The notes under the pieces are model-generated. The model saw only the letters and a list, made by a program, of their open reading frames with translations. It was not told where the DNA came from and did not search any database. From positions 1 through 64,000 of the forward strand of contig NZ_BAABKD010000002.1 in NCBI RefSeq assembly GCF_039543645.1: DNA of 64,000 nt, in the 5' to 3' direction. Made by a program: the position numbers and the translations under genes. The DNA is from Paenalcaligenes hermetiae (lineage in GTDB: Bacteria > Pseudomonadota > Gammaproteobacteria > Burkholderiales > Burkholderiaceae_B). Positions 9,360 through 18,043 of this stretch are shown here, one piece after another (the stretch's first letter is position 1; the number at the start of each line of letters is the position of its first letter).

Positions 9360-9362
9360 GAT

Positions 9363-10277
9363 TTAACCCTGTAACAAGAATTGCTGCAGCCGCTGCTGTT
9401 GGTCCGCTTGCATAAATGTTGGTGCATGCCCCACCTGAGCCACCTCGTATAATTGTGCTTGAGGGTGCTGCGCTAGCATTTTTTCTGCACTTTGCTCTGA
9501 TAGTAAATCAGATTGCTGCCCACGTACAATCAGCACCTGATCAGGCAAAGAGCGATATGCCTGCCATAAAAGCTGTGTTGTTTGCTCTAGTACGGCATCA
9601 TTTAACGTATTCGGTGCCGCAAACTGCTGCTGAAAAGGTACAGCAATACGCAAATCATAGGCTTGCTGCCAGCGCCCCGCTTTTTCTTGGAAAACATACC
9701 GTGCCAAATGCTCCCATTGAGCTTGGTTATGCTCACCAAACGCCGCCCAGCGTTGCTTAGCTTGCTCCACCGCTTGCTCAAATGTATCAAAAACCAAAGG
9801 CTCCCCCACATACTGTCCGATACGCGCTAAGCCCTGAGGGTTAAGCTCCGGCCCTACATCATTTAACACCATTTTACGCAAAGGAATGGGGTTATGTGGT
9901 GCAGACTGCAGCGCGTAATTCAGCCCTAACCCAATGAGTCCTCCCATGGATGTACCAAACCAATCTAATACTTCAGGCTGCAGGCGCGCCAACAGCGTAA
10001 AAATATCAGCTACATATTGAGGCACCGTGTAATACGTTGGGTCGAGCAGCCAATCCGAACTTCCGCGCCCCACAATATCTGGACATACGACTCGATAATA
10101 AGGACTTAAGACTTGCGCCAGCGCATCAAAATCACGCCCAGTACGCAATAAGCCATGCACGCACAACAGTATTTTAGAGTTATTGGGGTCTCCCCACTCC
10201 CAGTAGCTCATGCGATGGACTCCAGCAGGACTGACACAAGTAACAAAGTGACGTCGTGGTAAGGCGGTATTTGGCAT
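9363..10277 (-). CDS. Alpha/beta hydrolase
   Basis: A 304-residue alpha/beta-fold hydrolase. Visible elements are the oxyanion loop LCVHGLLRTG (about 39-47), the nucleophile elbow GTSMGG with Ser110, an acid in VRGQQSDLL and a late His in VGHAPTFM. It resembles MhpC-type hydrolases and esterases, but the sequence does not fix a substrate. ATG 10277 is used; a TTG at 10292 would extend it by five residues. It begins just after the terminator that closes the dehydrogenase operon and runs into the PHP phosphatase and greB with almost no gaps, so these three are probably one transcript. Confidence 0.8.
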   Translation of the reverse strand: MPNTALPRRHFVTCVSPAGVHRMSYWEWGDPNNSKILLCVHGLLRTGRDFDALAQVLSPYYRVVCPDIVGRGSSDWLLDPTYYTVPQYVADIFTLLARLQPEVLDWFGTSMGGLIGLGLNYALQSAPHNPIPLRKMVLNDVGPELNPQGLARIGQYVGEPLVFDTFEQAVEQAKQRWAAFGEHNQAQWEHLARYVFQEKAGRWQQAYDLRIAVPFQQQFAAPNTLNDAVLEQTTQLLWQAYRSLPDQVLIVRGQQSDLLSEQSAEKMLAQHPQAQLYEVAQVGHAPTFMQADQQQRLQQFLLQG

Positions 10278-10290
10278 AGCTGCATTCCCC

Positions 10291-10315
10291 AAAAAAAAGG
10301 CGGGTCACCCCGCCT
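10291..10315 (-). terminator. Intrinsic terminator after the 2-oxoacid dehydrogenase operon
   Basis: A 7-bp GC-rich stem (AGGCGGG at 10298-10304 with CCCGCCT at 10309-10315), followed on the minus strand by eight T. It lies between the E2 stop (10334) and the hydrolase start (10277), separating the two transcription units. Confidence 0.85.
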
Positions 10316-10333
10316 ATAATTAATCATGCCGTT

Positions 10334-11602
10334 TTACTGTACTAAATATAGCTGAGGTGCTTCTAACATTTTACGCATGTCCTGTATGAACGAGGCCGCA
10401 TCATAACCATCAATAAAACGGTGATCAAAAGAGGAGGATAAATGCATCAAGGTACGGATTTGTATCTGTCCCTCTACCACAACCGGCTGTTGCATCTGTC
10501 GGTTTACTCCAATGATGGCGACCTCTGGCGCATTGATAATGGGTGTTGCCATCACACCGCCCAACGCCCCCAAACTGCTAATCGTTATTGTGGACTTAGC
10601 CGCTAAGGACTGTTGTCCTTGTTGTGCTTGCTGCGCCAAGTCACGGATCTGCTCGGCCATTTGCCAAAAATCCAGGTGTTGCGCAAACTCCAATACCGGG
10701 ACCATCAGCCCTTGATCGGTTTGAGTGGCCACGGCAACGTGTATTGCCTCATATTGTTGTAGCTGCTGCGTTTTTTCATCATAACGGGCATTTAAATGTG
10801 GGTGTTTTTTTAGGGCCAAACACATAGCACGAATCAAAAACGGCAACAAAGTTAAACGTCCGCGGCTTTGCTCCCATTGCTGATTAAGCTGCTGACGCCA
10901 TTGCTCTAAAGCCGTCACATCAACGCTTTCCACATAGGTAAAATGTGGAATATTTTGTGTGGACTCCAGCATTTTTTTCGCAATCTGTCGACGCAACCCA
11001 CGCACAGGAACCGTGGTGACCGAATCGTGTTTCTCGCGAGCAAAGCTACTCTTTTGTTCAGCAAAACCAACCAAATGTTGATCAAGGTCTGCGTGATGTA
11101 TGCGCGTTTTACCTAACCGCTGTGCCAAGGCGACCAAATCCACCGACAACTCCGCTGCTCGCTTACGCACAGCAGGCGAAGCTTGCACGGTCTGCAGCAA
11201 ACGTTCATGGGGGGTTGTGGCGGGGACAAATGCGGGTGTCGTTGTAATTGCCTCAGGGGATTCTGATTCAGAGTCTGATACTGCTGTTGCTGTCTCCACA
11301 TGAGCCCCCTTTGAAGATGCCTGCCCTGTTTCAGCTGTTGACGCTGTTGCCACCGTTTCTGTCGACAAGGCGATCTGCACAAGATCGGCCCCCACCGCTA
11401 ATAAATCCCCGGGAGCACCACCTAAATGTGTCACCTCTCCAGTGACTGGAGACGTGATCTCTACCGAGACCTTATCCGTCATGACACTGGCGACATTTTG
11501 ATCTTCTGTCACCCTATCTCCAACCCCCACAAACCACTCAACTAACTCGACCTCTGTGATGCCTTCGCCAATGTCAGGAATTTTAATACTGTAGTTTGAC
11601 AT
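10334..11602 (-). CDS. bkdB: Branched-chain 2-oxoacid dehydrogenase E2 (dihydrolipoyl acyltransferase)
   Basis: Core acyltransferase of a 2-oxoacid dehydrogenase complex. It transfers the acyl group from its lipoyl arm to CoA. The protein is 422 residues: one lipoyl domain with lipoylated Lys44 in MTDKVSVE, an Ala/Thr/Glu-rich flexible linker (about 80-135), a peripheral-subunit-binding domain at about 141-176 (ASPAVRKRAAELSVDL), and the catalytic domain ending in HRFIDG, with His394 and Asp398. Start is ATG 11602, preceded by AAGGAGATATAACC. It follows the E1beta stop by 2 bp. The gene order E1alpha-E1beta-E2 indicates branched-chain oxoacids (valine, leucine, isoleucine degradation) rather than pyruvate. 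No E3 gene lies alongside. Confidence 0.92.
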   Translation of the reverse strand: MSNYSIKIPDIGEGITEVELVEWFVGVGDRVTEDQNVASVMTDKVSVEITSPVTGEVTHLGGAPGDLLAVGADLVQIALSTETVATASTAETGQASSKGAHVETATAVSDSESESPEAITTTPAFVPATTPHERLLQTVQASPAVRKRAAELSVDLVALAQRLGKTRIHHADLDQHLVGFAEQKSSFAREKHDSVTTVPVRGLRRQIAKKMLESTQNIPHFTYVESVDVTALEQWRQQLNQQWEQSRGRLTLLPFLIRAMCLALKKHPHLNARYDEKTQQLQQYEAIHVAVATQTDQGLMVPVLEFAQHLDFWQMAEQIRDLAQQAQQGQQSLAAKSTITISSLGALGGVMATPIINAPEVAIIGVNRQMQQPVVVEGQIQIRTLMHLSSSFDHRFIDGYDAASFIQDMRKMLEAPQLYLVQ

Positions 11603-11604
11603 GG

Positions 11605-12627
11605 TTATATCTCCTTCATCACAGACTGATAAGCCGCAATAACACGCTGAGGCCCAGGGAAATAATCCCATTCATGCGCATGTGGATAGGGCGTATCCCA
11701 GCCCGTTACACGCACAATAGGGGCTTCTAAAAAATAAAAACAATGCTCTTGCACCAAGGCGCTAAGTTCCGCACCAAAGCCGGATGTGCGGGTGGCTTCG
11801 TGTAAAATCACACAACGCCCTGTTTTTTGCACCGACTCAGCAATCGTCGCTATATCCACTGGCCAAATAGTGCGTAAATCTATAATCTCTGCGTCAATCT
11901 GAGCCTCTTCAGCCGCAGCCAAAGCCACATGTACCATCGTGCCATAAGCTAATACCGTCAGAGCCTGCCCTTCTCGCCGAACCGCAGCTTGGTCTAGTTT
12001 AGTGTGGTAATAGCCTTCTGGAACCTGCGCTAAAGGGTGATCACGCCATGACTGTAACGCGCGCTCATGATACCCATCAAAAGGACCGTTATAAAGTCGC
12101 TTGGGCTCTAAAAAAATGACGGGGTCGGGGGACTCAATGGCAGCGATCAATAACCCTTTAGCTTCCAAGGGGTTAGATGGCATAACCGTACGCAACCCGG
12201 CAATATGGGTAAAAATAGCCTCTGGGCTTTGACTATGGGTTTGTCCACCATAGATTCCCCCTCCGACGGGCATCCTAATAGTCACGGGAGCAGTGAAATC
12301 ATTCGCTGATCGATAACGAATACGAGACAACTCAGAAACAATTTGATCCATCGCGGGGTAAAAATAATCACCAAACTGAATTTCCACCACGGGTGTTAAG
12401 CCATACGCTGCCATCCCTACCGCGGTGCCAACAATACCGCTTTCTGAAATGGGCGCATCAAAAACCCGTTGCTTTCCGTATTTGGCCTGTAGCCCCTCTG
12501 TGGCCCTAAACACCCCTCCAAAATAGCCAACATCCTGACCATACAGCACCATATTCGCATCTCGCTGCATCATAATATCAAGGGCTGAACGAATAGCTTG
12601 CAGCATACTAAGTGATTGTGTCGTCAT
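11605..12627 (-). CDS. bkdA2: Branched-chain 2-oxoacid dehydrogenase E1 beta
   Basis: Beta subunit of the heterotetrameric thiamin diphosphate-dependent decarboxylase. The protein is 340 residues with the transketolase pyrimidine-binding domain first (MQRDANMVLYGQDVGYFGG, DAPISESGIVGTAVG) and the transketolase C-terminal domain second (VLAYGTMVHVALAA). It supplies the Glu that activates the cofactor and contacts the E2 binding domain. Start ATG 12627 overlaps the E1alpha stop as ATGA, indicating translational coupling and 1:1 output. The Shine-Dalgarno lies in the end of E1alpha. Confidence 0.93.
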   Translation of the reverse strand: MTTQSLSMLQAIRSALDIMMQRDANMVLYGQDVGYFGGVFRATEGLQAKYGKQRVFDAPISESGIVGTAVGMAAYGLTPVVEIQFGDYFYPAMDQIVSELSRIRYRSANDFTAPVTIRMPVGGGIYGGQTHSQSPEAIFTHIAGLRTVMPSNPLEAKGLLIAAIESPDPVIFLEPKRLYNGPFDGYHERALQSWRDHPLAQVPEGYYHTKLDQAAVRREGQALTVLAYGTMVHVALAAAEEAQIDAEIIDLRTIWPVDIATIAESVQKTGRCVILHEATRTSGFGAELSALVQEHCFYFLEAPIVRVTGWDTPYPHAHEWDYFPGPQRVIAAYQSVMKEI

Positions 12628-13865
12628 AAGCCCTCCCTGAACTGTTGCTCCTGTTGCTGTAAATGCCAGGGTTTCTCAAAATAAACGTCATCAAACATCG
12701 CCATAGCGTGTTTTTTGTGCGCCTCTTGCATGGTTCCGCCCATCGCCTCGGCTTGTTTTTGTGCCTCCAACACTTGTTGCTCTGCGTCTTTAAGCAGCGC
12801 CTGATGCTGCTCCTCGGACCAGTGACCCTGCTGCACTAAATAGGTCTTTAAACGCTGAATAGGACAACCTAAAGGAAAATGCTGCCACTCATCATTCGGA
12901 CGGTATTTGGACGGATCATCAGAGCTGGAATGAGGGCCTGCTCTATAGGTCACCCATTCAATTAAAGTGGGCCCCCCATTATGACGCGCGCGTTCTGCGG
13001 CCCAAGCTGAAGCTGCCAAACAGGCCAAAAAGTCATTGCCATCGACCCGTAAAGCCGCCAACCCCATGCCTACGCCTCGAGCAGCAAATGTATTATCCAC
13101 TCCTCCTGCGATGGCTTGAAAAGTGGAGATGGCCCATTGATTATTCACCACATTAAGAATCACAGGTGCATTGTAGACTTGAGCAAATAAAAGGGCTGTA
13201 TGAAAGTCACCCTCTGCGGTCGCGCCATCCCCAATCCAGGAGGCGGCGATTTTTGTATCGCCCTTAATTGCCGATGCCATGGCCCACCCCACCCCTGTAA
13301 GAAAACGGGTTGCCAGATTCCCTGATAATGAGTAAAAGCCATAATCTTTATAGGAGTACAACACCGGTAATTGACGTCCTTTAAGCGGGTCACAGCTATT
13401 GGAGTAAAGCTGACACATTAGATCGCTTAAAGGCATATGTTGCGCTAATAAAATACCCAGCTGACGATAAGAGGGAAACTGCATATCTCCCGGCTGCAAC
13501 ATCAAAGTTTGTGCGGTGCTAATAGCTTCCTCGCCATAAGACTGAGTGTAAAAGGTGAGTTTTTTTTGTCTTTGCGCATGGAACATGCGTGCATCAAAGG
13601 CTCGAACTAGCACCATGGTTTTTAAGCCATGTAAAAGCAAATCGGGCTCGGTATGCAACGCCCACGGCCCTATGGCTTGCCCCTCGTCGTCTAACACGCG
13701 CACTAAGCCTTGTGACAAGTCAGGCAGCTCAGCAAAAGGCGTTAAGGGATCGGGGCGGGGCGCTGCGCCAGCTGGCTGCAGGCGTAAATAAGAGAAATCC
13801 GAAGGTGTGCCCGGACGCGCAGGTGGCTCCGGCACCCGAAGGTGTAAAGAAGGGCTTTGTCTCAT
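12624..13865 (-). CDS. bkdA1: Branched-chain 2-oxoacid dehydrogenase E1 alpha
   Basis: Alpha subunit of the oxoacid decarboxylase that binds thiamin diphosphate. The protein is 413 residues. The cofactor motif starts at WIGDGATAEGDFH and runs to the NNQWAIS segment. The regulated loop contains YRAGPHSSSDDPSKY, the hallmark of the branched-chain type. A roughly 60-residue Pro-rich N-terminal extension (LRVPEPPARPGTPSDFSYLR) is also typical of bacterial branched-chain E1alpha. Start ATG 13865 has GAGGT five bases upstream. It is the first gene of the operon; the promoter should lie in 13866-13983, after comEC, but no strong -35/-10 pair was recognised. Confidence 0.93.
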   Translation of the reverse strand: MRQSPSLHLRVPEPPARPGTPSDFSYLRLQPAGAAPRPDPLTPFAELPDLSQGLVRVLDDEGQAIGPWALHTEPDLLLHGLKTMVLVRAFDARMFHAQRQKKLTFYTQSYGEEAISTAQTLMLQPGDMQFPSYRQLGILLAQHMPLSDLMCQLYSNSCDPLKGRQLPVLYSYKDYGFYSLSGNLATRFLTGVGWAMASAIKGDTKIAASWIGDGATAEGDFHTALLFAQVYNAPVILNVVNNQWAISTFQAIAGGVDNTFAARGVGMGLAALRVDGNDFLACLAASAWAAERARHNGGPTLIEWVTYRAGPHSSSDDPSKYRPNDEWQHFPLGCPIQRLKTYLVQQGHWSEEQHQALLKDAEQQVLEAQKQAEAMGGTMQEAHKKHAMAMFDDVYFEKPWHLQQQEQQFREGL

Positions 13866-13983
13866 CGCTACCTCGTGAAAGATCTTGTGGAAATTTCAAC
13901 TTTTGTTGTGTTTATTGGATTCGCCTTTTGGGCTTTATTCCACTGTACCGCACTGAAAAAAACACACACCTAGGAATTACCCT

Positions 13984-16458
13984 TTATCGATAAAAACCTA
14001 TCGGATTTTGCCAGTAGCGTGCTCGCTGCCGCCGCTCTGTGTTCATATGCAACCCTGAAGCCAAAGAGGTGACCACCACTGCTCCCTCATGGTCCGTACG
14101 CAAAAACGCTGCACCTGCTGCTTGCCAACGCTGTTCCACTTGAGGGTGTGGGTGAGAAAAACGGTTCCACCACCCCACTTGCGCTATCGCCAACTGAGCT
14201 TGTAATGAATCCACCCACAGTGAGCTAGAGGATGTTTTTGAGCCATGGTGTCCCACCACAACCACCTCATGCGGTGAAATCCCCGCTTGCACAAGATTTT
14301 TTTCTTGCTCTAAGCCAATATCCCCTGTTAATAATGCCCGGTGATGTGCGCCCTGCACACTCAGCACACAGCTTTGCGCATTTTTATCTGCCTTAACTCG
14401 CCCGTTCAATATCTTCTTATCCGGCCATAAAAAGGCAAAACGTACACCATCAATAACCCACTGCTCTCCACGCGTGCAAGCGTTCAGCGCTATGGGTAGA
14501 GACAAGTCCGGAGCTGCTAGCAGTCGAGACTCTCTTTTTAAATGAGCATCTACATCAAATGAGCTATATATTTGATCCACCTGCACCCTCTCTATTACAC
14601 TACGACTCCCGCCCACATGATCTAAGTCCGCATGTGACAAAACTAAGTGATGTATGCGATTTTTACCTAGGCTCCGTAAATAAGGCACAACTACCCGTCC
14701 ACCCATATCCTGATCACGGCTTTGGCGCATACCGGTATCAAACAACACCACACTATTGGCTGTTTCTATCAATATGGCACTGCCTTGCCCCACATCCAGC
14801 GCATGCAAGCGCCATGCGCCTTCGGGTAGCGTAGGGGAGCGCCAAAACAGAGTAGGCAAAACCAGCAACCACCCTAACCAAGCTAAAGGTAAAGCTCGTA
14901 GCCATAGCGCCACGCCTATACCGATTACGCTAGCACCAAGCACCCAAACCGGAGCACGCGAAGCCGGTAGACTTGCTAAATCGTGCTCGCCCAGCACCAC
15001 CGTCAGCTCCATATTTAAAGTTAAAAGCTGATGGCATAGCCACAACACAGCCTCGGTTAACTGGGTCCACGGGCCCAGGCTAAGTAAAGCAAACAATAAC
15101 GCCAAAGGGGTAATCAATAGCCCAATTAAAGGAATCGCATATGCATTGGATAATGGCGAAACCAAAGACATCTCAAAAAACAGAAAAGCCAAGGGTGGCA
15201 AAAGCGCCACTGTAATCATCAGCTGCCAAATAGAAGCTGTTTTCCACTGTGCCCAGTGCTTTCTCCAGCCTTGAACCTGCCCCTGCCACAATGCCAACCC
15301 ACTCCATTGAGCGCAAGCCACCAAAACCAAAACCGCTCCAAACGACAGCCAAAAACCGCTCGCTAAAATCGCCCAAGGGTCAAAGACCAACACCAGCACG
15401 ACGGCCACAGCAATAATCTGCGTCATGCTTAAAGGCAAACGCAGCAATAAGCTAAAAACGGCCACCCCAAACATCATAAAGGTACGACGTGCTGGCACCT
15501 CCCAACCTGCTGTAAGGCTATATAGACCCGCCACCACAAACGCTAAAACACCAGCGACAATCGCCGCAGGCATCCGCTCCGTCAACGCGTGCCCGCGCCA
15601 CGTAAAACGACGCCAACACCATGCAAAGGCTACGGCACTCACTGAAGCGAGCAAAGTAACATGGCTACCACTAATAGAAACCAGATGCGTAAGCCCAGTG
15701 CGATTAAAAATCAACCAATCCTGTGGGCTAATACTGGCTTGATCGCCAATGGATAAAGCTAAAATCACACCCCCCCAACGTAAATCACGCACATACGGCA
15801 GCATTGCCTCGCGTAAATGATGACGCCATCGCTGCGCCCAAACCTCAATACTATGTTGCTCTGGTCTATCTGCAAGCAGCACGGGGGTACCCCGCACTGT
15901 ACCCACGGCACGCACACCTTGCGCAAACACATACCCCTCATAATCAAACGCGTAAGGGTTACGTAGCCCATGTGGACTTTTTAAAAACGCAGTAAGCTGC
16001 CAAACCTGACCCGGTTTGATTTCTGGAAAATCATACGCTTTCGCTTGCGCATAAGGCCCACCCCACTCTTTGACATTCCAACTTAACGCAATCGTACTTG
16101 GCACACCCTGTGGCTGAGCCCCAAGCACTGTGGCGATGAAATAACGACGATCCGGAGCCAGGCGTACCAAACTCTGCACCTGCACGCGCAATTTAAATGG
16201 CTTATTTTGTTCATGGGCTGGAAGCTGCTCGACCAGCACCTGCGCAATCTGATAATGGGTATACGCCCATGCACCTAACACCACGGCTAGGCTGACAACC
16301 CAAAAGCGATATGTAAACCTGCTAAGCCACGCCCACAGCAAACAACCCAAACAAATTAAAGCCGCCACGAACTGCTGAGTGGCGGACGCTACTTCTGCCG
16401 CCTGATGCACACATAAAACCGTCGCGGCGTATAGAGCTGCTAATAACCGACCTTGCAC
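13984..16458 (-). CDS. comEC: DNA uptake channel ComEC/Rec2
   Basis: Inner-membrane channel for single-stranded DNA uptake in natural transformation. The protein is 824 residues from a GTG at 16458 with AAGGAGG correctly spaced before it; a longer TTG frame at 16503 overlaps the upstream terminator and is rejected. Order: N-terminal hydrophobic segments and OB-like DUF4131 region, the multi-helix Competence domain (SISGSHVTLLASVSAVAF), and a C-terminal metallo-beta-lactamase domain with VLSHADLDHVGG and VVGHHGSKTSSS. It suggests the lineage may be transformable, but no other com or pil genes are present. It lies directly after the tatD terminator, so it has its own promoter or relies on read-through. 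Confidence 0.93.
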   Translation of the reverse strand: MQGRLLAALYAATVLCVHQAAEVASATQQFVAALICLGCLLWAWLSRFTYRFWVVSLAVVLGAWAYTHYQIAQVLVEQLPAHEQNKPFKLRVQVQSLVRLAPDRRYFIATVLGAQPQGVPSTIALSWNVKEWGGPYAQAKAYDFPEIKPGQVWQLTAFLKSPHGLRNPYAFDYEGYVFAQGVRAVGTVRGTPVLLADRPEQHSIEVWAQRWRHHLREAMLPYVRDLRWGGVILALSIGDQASISPQDWLIFNRTGLTHLVSISGSHVTLLASVSAVAFAWCWRRFTWRGHALTERMPAAIVAGVLAFVVAGLYSLTAGWEVPARRTFMMFGVAVFSLLLRLPLSMTQIIAVAVVLVLVFDPWAILASGFWLSFGAVLVLVACAQWSGLALWQGQVQGWRKHWAQWKTASIWQLMITVALLPPLAFLFFEMSLVSPLSNAYAIPLIGLLITPLALLFALLSLGPWTQLTEAVLWLCHQLLTLNMELTVVLGEHDLASLPASRAPVWVLGASVIGIGVALWLRALPLAWLGWLLVLPTLFWRSPTLPEGAWRLHALDVGQGSAILIETANSVVLFDTGMRQSRDQDMGGRVVVPYLRSLGKNRIHHLVLSHADLDHVGGSRSVIERVQVDQIYSSFDVDAHLKRESRLLAAPDLSLPIALNACTRGEQWVIDGVRFAFLWPDKKILNGRVKADKNAQSCVLSVQGAHHRALLTGDIGLEQEKNLVQAGISPHEVVVVGHHGSKTSSSSLWVDSLQAQLAIAQVGWWNRFSHPHPQVEQRWQAAGAAFLRTDHEGAVVVTSLASGLHMNTERRQRARYWQNPIGFYR

Positions 16459-16486
16459 CTTTGCCCTCCTTGTTTTATCAACATAT

Positions 16487-16512
16487 AAAAAAAACGCACC
16501 CAATGGGTGCGT
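16487..16512 (-). terminator. Intrinsic terminator after tatD
   Basis: An 8-bp stem (ACGCACCC at 16494-16501 with GGGTGCGT at 16505-16512), 3-nt loop, and seven to eight T following on the minus strand. It closes the lolC-lolD-tatD unit just upstream of comEC. Confidence 0.85.
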
Positions 16513-16538
16513 AAAGAGGGGAAAATGCGCCTACGTAA

Positions 16539-17363
16539 TTATGCGTAGCGCTGTTGGTGCCACTGGCTTAGGCGGGGCAAAACGCGCATAGCCGTGTGCG
16601 TGGTTTGTTGTGCAATTTGTTCAAAAGGCTCCTGACGTAACTGCGCCAAAGCCAAAGCAATGCCCCGTAACTCTTGCGGCCGATTGTATTGTTCAGGGTT
16701 CTCTTTTGGACGTAACCAGGCAGGGGGAATATCCGGTGCATCCGTTTCTAAGACTATATGGCGCAGTGCCGTATCACTGGCTAAGCGACGAATCTGTTTA
16801 GCCCGCGTAAACGTCATCGCGCCCCCTATACCTAGCACAAAACCTAAGTCGATAAACTGTTGCGCTTGCTGATAGCTACCATTAAACGCATGCGCAATAC
16901 CGGTTAACTGATGGCGACGCAAGGATTTTAAAATCAAATCCTGTGAACGCCGCACATGCAGCAAAACAGGCAACTGGTAGCGTTGCGCCAGCTGTAACTG
17001 CGCCTCGTAAAAATGGATTTGTTTACTACGTAGCGGCTCTTGAGTTAGCTCTGGCACAAAAAAATCCAAGCCTATTTCCCCAATTGCTACGAAGCGGGCA
17101 TCGTCTAATGCCTGCTCTACCTGTTTTTCTAATAGCGTTAAATCGTGCAAGGTCGCTTGGGCTACATACAAAGGATGAATGCCTAATGCATACACCAAGC
17201 TCGGGTCGGTTTGCGCCAACTGCTGTACAACAGAAAAATTAGCGGCCTCTACCGCTGGTATGACAATATAGTCAACCCCCTGTTGCCGAGCAGCACGCAC
17301 TAAATCGGCCGGTGTTTCCCGAAATATCGGAGCATCTAAATGACAATGCGTATCGATTAACAT
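16539..17363 (-). CDS. tatD: TatD-family metal-dependent deoxyribonuclease
   Basis: A 274-residue TIM-barrel metallohydrolase of the TatD/YcfH family, linked to 3'-5' DNA and RNA exonuclease activity or DNA turnover. Metal ligands are visible as HCH in MLIDTHCHLD, Glu in AIGEIGLDFF, His in VLLHVRRSQ, His in GIAHAFNGS and Asp in LETDAPDIPP. The TNL-type flanking motifs are complete and the length is normal (E. coli YcfH 265, TatD 260). Its ATG at 17363 overlaps the end of lolD by 7 bp, so it belongs to the lol operon. YcfH-type tatD next to lol or holB genes is common in proteobacteria. Confidence 0.87.
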   Translation of the reverse strand: MLIDTHCHLDAPIFRETPADLVRAARQQGVDYIVIPAVEAANFSVVQQLAQTDPSLVYALGIHPLYVAQATLHDLTLLEKQVEQALDDARFVAIGEIGLDFFVPELTQEPLRSKQIHFYEAQLQLAQRYQLPVLLHVRRSQDLILKSLRRHQLTGIAHAFNGSYQQAQQFIDLGFVLGIGGAMTFTRAKQIRRLASDTALRHIVLETDAPDIPPAWLRPKENPEQYNRPQELRGIALALAQLRQEPFEQIAQQTTHTAMRVLPRLSQWHQQRYA

Positions 17364-18043
17364 CCGTTTAATATACCTTGATCCATAGCAAGTTGGCGAT
17401 GAGCTAACGCGGCCAATGCCGGATCATGTGTAACAATAATAAACGCAATATGGAACTCTGCATTCATTCTTTGCAGTAGGCTAAACATTTCCTGTGCCGT
17501 TTCTCGATCTAAGTTGCCTGTGGGCTCATCCGCAAGCACACATGCAGGGCGGGTAACCAAAGCACGGGCCAAGGCAATCCGCTGCCGCTCCCCACCAGAT
17601 AACTGCCCGGGATAGTGGTCTTGGCGGTGCGCCAGGCCAACTTGCTCAATCATCTTTTGCGCTTCAGCACGTGCCTGCGCTCGTGGTAAACGTCGTACGA
17701 TTAATGGCATAGCCACATTATCAAGCGCTGTAAATTCGGGCAGCAAGTGATGAAACTGATAGACAAAGCCTAATGATTGGTTACGAATTTGACTGCGCTG
17801 CTTCTCGCTTAACCCCTCTGTGTTTTGCCCCTGAACTCTCAAAACGCCCTGATCCGGTCGGTCTAATAACCCCAGCACATGGAGCAACGTACTTTTTCCC
17901 GAACCTGACGCCCCCACAATGGCTACCATTTCACCGGCTTTCACTCGCAGATTAACATCCCGTAATACCTCGACCCGCGTGTTTCCATCCTCGTAATGAC
18001 GCTGGAGACGCTGAGCATCAATAACCACATCCGTTTTAATCAT
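17357..18043 (-). CDS. lolD: Lipoprotein-releasing ABC transporter ATPase LolD
   Basis: ATPase that powers release of outer-membrane lipoproteins from the inner membrane to LolA. The protein is 228 residues (E. coli 233). Walker A GASGSGKST is at 44-52, the Q-loop is in VYQFHHLLPEFTALDN, the signature is LSGGERQRIALARAL, Walker B is CVLADEPTGNLD and the switch His is in IVTHDPAL. The N-terminus carries the LolD-type YEDGNTRVEVLRDV. The start at 18043 overlaps the lolC stop by 8 bp. Confidence 0.95.
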   Translation of the reverse strand: MIKTDVVIDAQRLQRHYEDGNTRVEVLRDVNLRVKAGEMVAIVGASGSGKSTLLHVLGLLDRPDQGVLRVQGQNTEGLSEKQRSQIRNQSLGFVYQFHHLLPEFTALDNVAMPLIVRRLPRAQARAEAQKMIEQVGLAHRQDHYPGQLSGGERQRIALARALVTRPACVLADEPTGNLDRETAQEMFSLLQRMNAEFHIAFIIVTHDPALAALAHRQLAMDQGILNGC

